Positions 57,692 to 64,000 of a stretch of 64,000 nt of DNA are shown here, piece by piece. The notes under the pieces are model-generated. The model was not told where the DNA came from. It saw only the letters and a program-made list of their open reading frames with translations, and searched no databases. Numbering within the stretch: position 1 is the stretch's first letter; every line of letters begins with the position of its first letter. The stretch covers positions 1 through 64,000 of the forward strand of contig JXTC01000161.1 in the NCBI GenBank assembly GCA_002914845.1. Direction: 5' to 3'. This DNA is from Trema orientale. Lineage: Eukaryota; Streptophyta; Magnoliopsida; Rosales; Cannabaceae. A program made the translations under genes and the position numbers.

Positions 57692-60600
57692 TCACATGTC
57701 AACTTTTGATTTTTTCCCCGTAACAATCTGAAATATCCGGAGACCCCTGCTGAATGCTTCATTGAACAGGATCCTAGTCTGCATAGACTGAAAGCCAGGA
57801 AGCCAAGATAGTAGAGCCACAGGAACCATGATAATCACTCCAAATAATATATCATACATTCGAGCCACAGAGACGACAGTATTCCAAAATCTAGTAGCCT
57901 GAAAAACAGGACGGAATACTTGGGCAATCAATAACAGGCCCCACCCAGTGGGGATGAATGCCAACAGACTAGTAAAAATATCTATGAAATTGAAAGTTGT
58001 GAACTTCAGCAGGGCAATTATCACAAGTATTGCCAGTATAATGACAAGAAACTGGACTAGTCGATAGTATATGTGTTCTTTTGCTGCATATTTATCCCGA
58101 GCATATGCTACCACCACGTATATCCCAAAAGCCACTAAGACATAGATCCAAGACAACAAGTATACGGCAATACTGGTACTTCCGGCTGCAATATCAAGCT
58201 GGTATACAATACCATACTGGAAGAAGAAAAAGCGGAGGTCCAAAATTATTTCCAGTATCTTTCCCCATAGACCAGTGGTTCTCAAATGCTCCTGCTCCTC
58301 ATACCACCATCTTTCCCAGCTCTGTTCAGCTTTTGCAAACACACTACCACGAAACCCAATCCAGTTCATAAAATCATCAAAATCATCTACAGTCTTTAAC
58401 CAATCAAAACCAGAAGGATTAAAGACAAAGGGAGCCATAATCCACGAGATGACAAGAAACCAACTGGAGATGGTTAAAGCTATGTACACAAACGTATCCT
58501 TAGCTATCGCACTATGTGTTGCATAAACTATGAGTATCAGCCCAAGTTCAATAGCTTTCACAAAATGGCTACGAGCGTAAAGTCTGTAATTTTCTGCAAA
58601 GCTCTTGTGCTGAACAACAAAACCACGTCCAGTGGCACGATACTTTGCACCACCATGAAGAATAGTTCGGCCAAAGAAGTGAGTACGAGTTCCCATTGAG
58701 AATGTGTAGAAGACAGAGGAAAGCTGGAGCTGCATCGTAAAGAAATCCCAAATAGCCTGCAGGAACCCTTGCTCGAGAGAGTTCTCCACTATCATTGGAA
58801 GAGCTGTGAAGAGACCAAGTTGGATGATGAACTGCTGATTCAAAATTGTACCAAGTGCTTTATTGCTGTCGTTGGCCAAAGCAGAACCCTCAACACCACT
58901 AAGAGCCAGATAAAGTCGGCTCCATAGAAATGCATATACAGTCAGAATAACCATCATCGTGTTGAAAAAGAATCCCACAGTAGTGTAAAAAAATGACAGC
59001 ATTCGGAAGAAGTCCAGCCTATGACCCAGCCTGTAGACATCTCTGCTTAGTACTTGCTCCCCATTTCCACTAGCTACCTTAGCTTCAAACATGGAAACTT
59101 GGTTTAACCCTACGTCCCTTCCTTTGCCAACTTGAATGTATTCATGGTGTGTGACATTGCCTCCACGCAGTGTGCAGTTAAAGCCAGCAAAAATGTCTTC
59201 ACTAATGTTAATCACTCTGGAAGCTTTACTAATGCCACCTCGAGTCAAGAACCAAAACCTGTCAAACACATCCGGATGGCCATAATGCATTCGAACTTTC
59301 AAAGGATTCGCTAAAACACGCTGTCCCAAGGTAACAAAACTTGTTTCTTGAGCCGACATAAACCAAGCAAGTGATGAAACAGAACCAGTAAAAACATGTT
59401 CCCTAACTCCCAGGATCGTCGGTTTACGGACACCATAGTAGCGCCTGTATTCTTCCAATAGATTCCTTATTTTCAGGGCCTCTTCGAAATAGTTATCTTG
59501 GTTCATATCAATTGTCTGAACTGCATCCCCTCGAGTGAAGATAATGGCATGATTTTGATTCTCTGGTTTACCCTCTCCAAGCTTCAAGGGACCTGGCAAC
59601 TTTACCCGGTAGATTTCCACTTCCCTATTTAATTGCTGATCAAACTTCACAAGAACGGAGTAATAATCTTTCTCGTCTCTGCCAGTTGAGACCTCATCAA
59701 CATAGGCAACTCGAAGAGCTTCATTGGTTTTCATCAGATACAAAATTTCCTCAGCATGAGGATCTTTTCTTGCTTTTTGCGTTCCATAAATCTGGCAAGC
59801 AACCACATATGTAAATTTCATCAAAGCAGTCCCGTATTCATGGCCTTTGAATAACAAACTCACAGAGCTGTTTGTTCTACTTAAACTCCTAGATGAAGGT
59901 GACCTTTCCGAGTTAAAACTGTCTAAATTGGTATCTCGCCGCATTGAACCAAGTTCTCGTGATCCTTCCCGAATGTCCATCTCCGATGCAGAGTCTAGAA
60001 AAGCCAGCATCTTAAGAGCTCTATAGTAATACATCATTCCCCTCACAGTTCGTGAAAGTGTCTGGCCTCTGTTTGATGCCCAGAGCCTAAGATCTCTCAA
60101 CTTAGTTGTCCATAATTCATTATCATGCACCATTCCTTCTCGACGCATCCTCTCCACAAAATTTTTCCACTCATCATGATAAATCGTCTGCAAATAATAG
60201 AGGATAGAAATCCCATCTTCATTCTCAGTCCTCAGTTGTTCTTTGCTATATACCACTTCTTCACTATAGTACGGGGTCAGAACACTGAAAGCCATCATTT
60301 TCTCAACTTGCGGTGCATGGGGCATGTTCATAAAGAGGGAGTTACTAAAGAAAGCAATTCTACGTCTCGCCTCAAGGTTAACTGGGATATTTTGCATTGA
60401 GTCCCGAGAAATGAGTATAGTATGCAAGCGCCGAACCTGTCGGTAGAATGTTTCATCATCAGGATCTGGTAACTGAACAGCAGTCTCAAAAAGTAGGCCC
60501 GCCGTAGAAGCTGGATTTTGAGGAGCCAAACCCTCCTCCCTCAAATCCTCAATGCTCCTCTTCTCCTTGAAAAAATCTCGAACAACAATCTCATAGAGGG

Positions 60601-63016
60601 CCTGTAGGGTATTTACCACCTGGTTAAGATCTTTCTCAGGCTTGTTCAATAGTTCAACAAGTCTGATTAACTTCGTATGGAGCTGGGGAAGTGCAGTCGT
60701 TTTAAAATCTTTAGTGAACCTCTCACTCTGAACAGACTGATCAATCTGTTGAAATAAAACTGTCACTATGGAGTGCTCCTCACTGTTACGTTTAATTATC
60801 ACCCGGACCAAGTGCTTTATACAGTCATAAGCTTCTATGACAGCACAACGCCTGTATTCATTCTTGCATATCTTATACCAAAGCCACTTATCAGGAGCAT
60901 CTACCAACTCTTTGGCCTGACTGAGTGCAAGCAGTAGCTCATTGCAGAGAAGAAAACAAGGCCAGCGAATAACCCTGACATTCCAAGAATTCTGGGGCAG
61001 CTCCAACAACTCAACCTCTCGGTCAGAAATAATATCTTCTTCCCTAAAAATCATAATTATCTCATTCCATATCAGAGCAAACTTGTTCGCCTCAACCTGA
61101 TTGGATTCGAGTTTCCTATATGGCTGACCAAGCCCATACCTCAGCTTCAACCGGTGGATAGCATCATTAAACTTACTCCTTAAAGTTCCCCTCGCATTTA
61201 AGAGTTGTTCCTCAGGCATGAGATTGAACTGAATTGCACTCGCAAAGAACTGGAACCTCAGCCTTAATTGCTGGATATTCCTGATCTCACCCAAGTGTGC
61301 AAACAATCCCACCCCTGCTCCAACGAAAGATGAGTAAATGGAATACCAGATCTGCAAATCCATGAGGTAAATCAAGACAACAGGAATCCAGAGTAACCCA
61401 ACTGCAAATCTGTTACTGCTTTGAAAAAATTCATGCCATTCATACTTCAAGTTCTTAAGGTTCAACAGTGCTTTTGATGGGGCAACCATGGGTTTTATCT
61501 GCATGAAGTAACTGAAACAAAATTTGGTAGCCAGCACCACAACCCAAAACAAAGTGTACTTTATATTGTCCACGAGACCTTCCCTCAGCCCACGACCAAC
61601 AAATATTCTGCTCTGAAACCACCACGATAACATGCGAAAAATCCTCCAGTTAGACTGCTCAACAAAATTTCGAATCCAGGGGAGAACGAAAAGAGCCAGT
61701 GCTAGAAGCTCAGGAAGAATGAAAACCAACCCCACCTCGAGAAAAGTCACCACCCTCCTATCCGCCGCAGCTGACCACCGTCTATCTTGATTTTTCTGTG
61801 TCCATATCCTCCCATAGAACACCCCAAAAACTACAATCCATCCAGCAGCAACAATACTCTTCATCACCAACCTCACCCCAAGCCCCAGAGTCTCCCTCGA
61901 CACTAAATTGTACTGCATCCCTGCATCAAGCAACGACTGCAAGAACCTCAGCCCGCTCCAAGTGAAGAAGACAGTCAAAACCCGGACCTGAACCTCCCGG
62001 AGTTTCAGAGCCTGCCAAGGGAACTCAGTCCCTTCCCAAGCAACAATAATGGCAGCCTGAAGGAACAAAATGAGCATTATCCAAAGCCTATCAAAGCTCC
62101 TATACAGGTTCCAAAACGATCTTTGTTCCACAAACCCAGTCTTACCCACATGCCTTCTCCTACTCGAGGTCACAAAGAAGTTACTCCCCACATCAATAGG
62201 CCATTTCAACTTCTCAAAACACCTCTTGCTCCAAAAATACTCATTTATATCATCATAATTCCTCCAATAACTATGCGGCGCAGTCCCATTCCTACTACTC
62301 TCAACCTCAGCTCTAATCGTCTCGTAAATCGGCTTTACAACACAGTTCAAGAACGCATTCTCCCCAGAAATCGAGGACATCACGGGCTGACCCGTATTCT
62401 CATCAATATAATCCTCCAAAATCTTATTCAACTCCATAGCCATGTTATGAAATATATAGCACAAACACTCGGGAACAAATCTAAGATTAGCAGACTCACC
62501 CCATATCAGAAGGTACAACGAAACGTAGAGAAGGTCCCGGCGCTGATCCGAGGCCGCCTCGCGCCGGTCCGAGATCCAGATGTTCGACTTCTTCCCCAGA
62601 TAATAGCACCAGTCGGTGTAGTTCTTGAGAAGCTTCTTGCGAAAGCGCCTCAAAACGGTGCCGTCTAGGGTGTCGATGTTGTCCGGGGGCGGCGTGAGGC
62701 GCATCTGGGCGTTGGCGAGGTGGAGAACCAGGTGCTCCCTCTGGTTCCGGACGTTGTCCTTCTGGAACCCGAAAAAGAGCGCCAGCCAGTCGAGGAGGTC
62801 CATCTGGGGGAGCCATTGCTCGAACGGCGGCTTCCGGAGGTTCCCGACAGCGCGTAGAGCGGCCGCGGCGGCGCGTACCTCGGGGTACCGGAGAGACGGG
62901 TGGTCCGCCAGGAGGTTGTGGACCGGAATTATGTTGTACGGCTCCGACTCCGGGTCGGCCTGGCCCGGCGCCGGAGAACCGGTTCCCCGAGGAGGGGGAC
63001 GTTGGCGGTGGCTCAT
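57692..63016 (-). CDS. CALS12: Callose synthase 12-type (GSL5/PMR4) 1,3-beta-glucan synthase
   Basis: One uninterrupted minus-strand frame of 1774 codons from ATG at 63016, matching the usual length of CalS12 (about 1780). It makes callose from UDP-glucose at the plasma membrane, at wounds and pathogen papillae. The N-terminus has EPYNIIPVHNLLADHPSLRY and DWLALFFGFQKDNVRNQREH, then the FKS1-type domain with DDINEYFW. A first membrane block lies at about residues 310-560. The large cytosolic glucan-synthase domain follows (NELLLALSQAKELVDAPDKW; ARRRIAFFSNSLFMNMPHAP; the RGMMYYYRALKML and KLPGPLKLGEGKPENQNHAI motifs; GNVTHHEYIQVGKGRDVGLN). The RxTG motif (KYRATGRGF, about 1458) sits in the second membrane block from about 1340 to the end. 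CalS11 and CalS12 genes are intron-poor, unlike other callose synthases with 40 or more exons; N-terminal wording and the TGKKSK C-terminus favour CalS12. Confidence 0.95.
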   Translation of the reverse strand: MSHRQRPPPRGTGSPAPGQADPESEPYNIIPVHNLLADHPSLRYPEVRAAAAALRAVGNLRKPPFEQWLPQMDLLDWLALFFGFQKDNVRNQREHLVLHLANAQMRLTPPPDNIDTLDGTVLRRFRKKLLKNYTDWCYYLGKKSNIWISDRREAASDQRRDLLYVSLYLLIWGESANLRFVPECLCYIFHNMAMELNKILEDYIDENTGQPVMSSISGENAFLNCVVKPIYETIRAEVESSRNGTAPHSYWRNYDDINEYFWSKRCFEKLKWPIDVGSNFFVTSSRRRHVGKTGFVEQRSFWNLYRSFDRLWIMLILFLQAAIIVAWEGTEFPWQALKLREVQVRVLTVFFTWSGLRFLQSLLDAGMQYNLVSRETLGLGVRLVMKSIVAAGWIVVFGVFYGRIWTQKNQDRRWSAAADRRVVTFLEVGLVFILPELLALALFVLPWIRNFVEQSNWRIFRMLSWWFQSRIFVGRGLREGLVDNIKYTLFWVVVLATKFCFSYFMQIKPMVAPSKALLNLKNLKYEWHEFFQSSNRFAVGLLWIPVVLIYLMDLQIWYSIYSSFVGAGVGLFAHLGEIRNIQQLRLRFQFFASAIQFNLMPEEQLLNARGTLRSKFNDAIHRLKLRYGLGQPYRKLESNQVEANKFALIWNEIIMIFREEDIISDREVELLELPQNSWNVRVIRWPCFLLCNELLLALSQAKELVDAPDKWLWYKICKNEYRRCAVIEAYDCIKHLVRVIIKRNSEEHSIVTVLFQQIDQSVQSERFTKDFKTTALPQLHTKLIRLVELLNKPEKDLNQVVNTLQALYEIVVRDFFKEKRSIEDLREEGLAPQNPASTAGLLFETAVQLPDPDDETFYRQVRRLHTILISRDSMQNIPVNLEARRRIAFFSNSLFMNMPHAPQVEKMMAFSVLTPYYSEEVVYSKEQLRTENEDGISILYYLQTIYHDEWKNFVERMRREGMVHDNELWTTKLRDLRLWASNRGQTLSRTVRGMMYYYRALKMLAFLDSASEMDIREGSRELGSMRRDTNLDSFNSERSPSSRSLSRTNSSVSLLFKGHEYGTALMKFTYVVACQIYGTQKARKDPHAEEILYLMKTNEALRVAYVDEVSTGRDEKDYYSVLVKFDQQLNREVEIYRVKLPGPLKLGEGKPENQNHAIIFTRGDAVQTIDMNQDNYFEEALKIRNLLEEYRRYYGVRKPTILGVREHVFTGSVSSLAWFMSAQETSFVTLGQRVLANPLKVRMHYGHPDVFDRFWFLTRGGISKASRVINISEDIFAGFNCTLRGGNVTHHEYIQVGKGRDVGLNQVSMFEAKVASGNGEQVLSRDVYRLGHRLDFFRMLSFFYTTVGFFFNTMMVILTVYAFLWSRLYLALSGVEGSALANDSNKALGTILNQQFIIQLGLFTALPMIVENSLEQGFLQAIWDFFTMQLQLSSVFYTFSMGTRTHFFGRTILHGGAKYRATGRGFVVQHKSFAENYRLYARSHFVKAIELGLILIVYATHSAIAKDTFVYIALTISSWFLVISWIMAPFVFNPSGFDWLKTVDDFDDFMNWIGFRGSVFAKAEQSWERWWYEEQEHLRTTGLWGKILEIILDLRFFFFQYGIVYQLDIAAGSTSIAVYLLSWIYVLVAFGIYVVVAYARDKYAAKEHIYYRLVQFLVIILAILVIIALLKFTTFNFIDIFTSLLAFIPTGWGLLLIAQVFRPVFQATRFWNTVVSVARMYDILFGVIIMVPVALLSWLPGFQSMQTRILFNEAFSRGLRIFQIVTGKKSKVDM

Positions 63017-64000
63017 GAATTTCCGGTGGTTGTACGGAGGCTCCGAATATTCGAAGGTAGCTTATCTTCCCTCTGAGAGAACCAGTTTTTAGGGAGAGAG
63101 AGTGAGAAGAAGCTGAGATTCAGATGCGGAAGCGAACGATAAAACGAAGGAAGGCGCGTTTGCGCGTTTTCCACAGAATGCGCGTTGTTAAAATTTTTCT
63201 TTGCCTACTTTTATTGGTGGTTTATTTTCTTTTTCACTTTTGCTTCCTAATTAAGAATTTTCAAAAATAATTTTGCTTTCAGCTACTTAACCTTAATGAG
63301 CTGTACATGGCTAAAACTAAAAGTAATTAACTGTATTGGTCTTTATTGTAACAAAAATAACACTCAATATTACTAATTATTGTAATATTGTAGGATCATC
63401 AATCATCATATCTGAAATCTGTCTAAGGTCAAGAGTAGTCATTAATTAGGATCAAAGGAATTTTCAAAAAGGCGAAAAATTATAACGCTAAAAGAGAAAG
63501 GTTAGCATAGTAGTAATCGGTATCATTAGTGTTCCTTCAAAAAAAATCTTTTGTGATTTTTTTTTTTTTTTGGTGCAAAGGAAAATTCCGACTTAGGACT
63601 TGCGCAATGAAGAGATATGTTTATCATCAAACTATGTCTACGTCCAAGTTTCCATTATTCCATATCACTATTTCAAATGTTTGTACCACCTTTAATTATA
63701 GTAATACTGATTTTCATATTTCTCAACTCTAGTTGGGATTCTAATATTGGTGCGATAGATGTTGGCCTCCTAATATCTTCTTCCTTTTTTTTTTTAAATA
63801 TATTTATTATGCTTAACCATCCATATAGTCGCAAAGGAATGTAATCATTTGTATTTTAAGGATTATAATTTATTGGTAAGAATAGGAGTTGTATTTTATT
63901 AGTGACAATATGTATCTGAAATGATCTTTTTAAAGTTTTGAGTGGGATGTATGAATTTAGTTATCTCAGCCAAAACTTAATGCAGTGATTTCATTACTTT
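63017..64000. other. Upstream region of the callose synthase gene
   Basis: 63017-63150 is a probable leader with CT/GA tracts (minus-strand TCTCTCCC...). GC content drops sharply beyond 63190. The rest is AT-rich with T tracts (63559-63572, 63786-63797). No TATA box stands out and no other gene is seen. Confidence 0.45.

Noticed and set aside
62123-62816. Forward and alternate-frame ORFs over the callose synthase N-terminus
   Set aside because: Antisense and out-of-frame shadows of a clear coding sequence with GC-rich codons.
1-64000. CRISPR arrays, operons or other prokaryotic systems
   Set aside because: The window is plant nuclear DNA; direct repeats found are two-copy tandem duplications or transposon parts without spacers.

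Overview
This is nuclear DNA from a flowering plant, most likely a eudicot. Genes are intron-bearing, intergenic DNA is very AT-rich, the interspersed repeats are plant types (MITEs, Helitrons, a tRNA-derived SINE, LTR remnants), and the proteins are plant families: a vacuolar TPC1 channel, a CalS12/GSL5-type callose synthase, a GH5 mannanase, and a Bet v 1/MLP protein. The species cannot be named from the sequence alone. One assembly gap of 551 N lies at 13194-13744.

Layout. 1-640: two truncated first-exon fragments of unrelated host genes (DHHC S-acyltransferase on +, 3-beta-HSD-like dehydrogenase on -) abut tail to tail. 788-3950: dispersed repeats, including a 354-bp MITE and a second MITE that carries a third inside it. 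4688-5125 and 7641-8150: two single-exon genes for small four-helix membrane proteins. 8150-16940: gene-free, with nested MITEs, a Helitron and the gap. 17511-21601: five-exon endo-beta-mannanase with a long leader that contains a duplicated 10-codon upstream ORF, and a MITE in intron 2. 22354-23864: a solo LTR. 24736-25539 (-): a basic/acidic nuclear-type protein of unknown function. 25900-35100: gene desert with MITEs, a SINE, a second Helitron and an old LTR-type remnant. 35551-37612: a broken ubiquitin-conjugating-enzyme gene. 40701-41790 (-): a two-exon Bet v 1/MLP gene. 43459-54481 (-): the complete 23-exon TPC1 gene. 57692-63016 (-): an intronless callose synthase of 1774 codons.

The genes do not form an operon or a recognisable biosynthetic cluster. 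The mannanase and callose synthase both act on wall polysaccharide, and TPC1, callose synthase 12 and MLP/PR-10 families all have links to stress and defence in other plants, but adjacency here is weak evidence of shared function.

I see no clearly undescribed biological system. The observations most worth checking are the duplicated uORF in the mannanase leader, the tail-to-tail fusion of two gene starts at 1-640, the related MITE families dated by nesting and by perfect 9-bp target duplications, and a GC-AG intron in TPC1.
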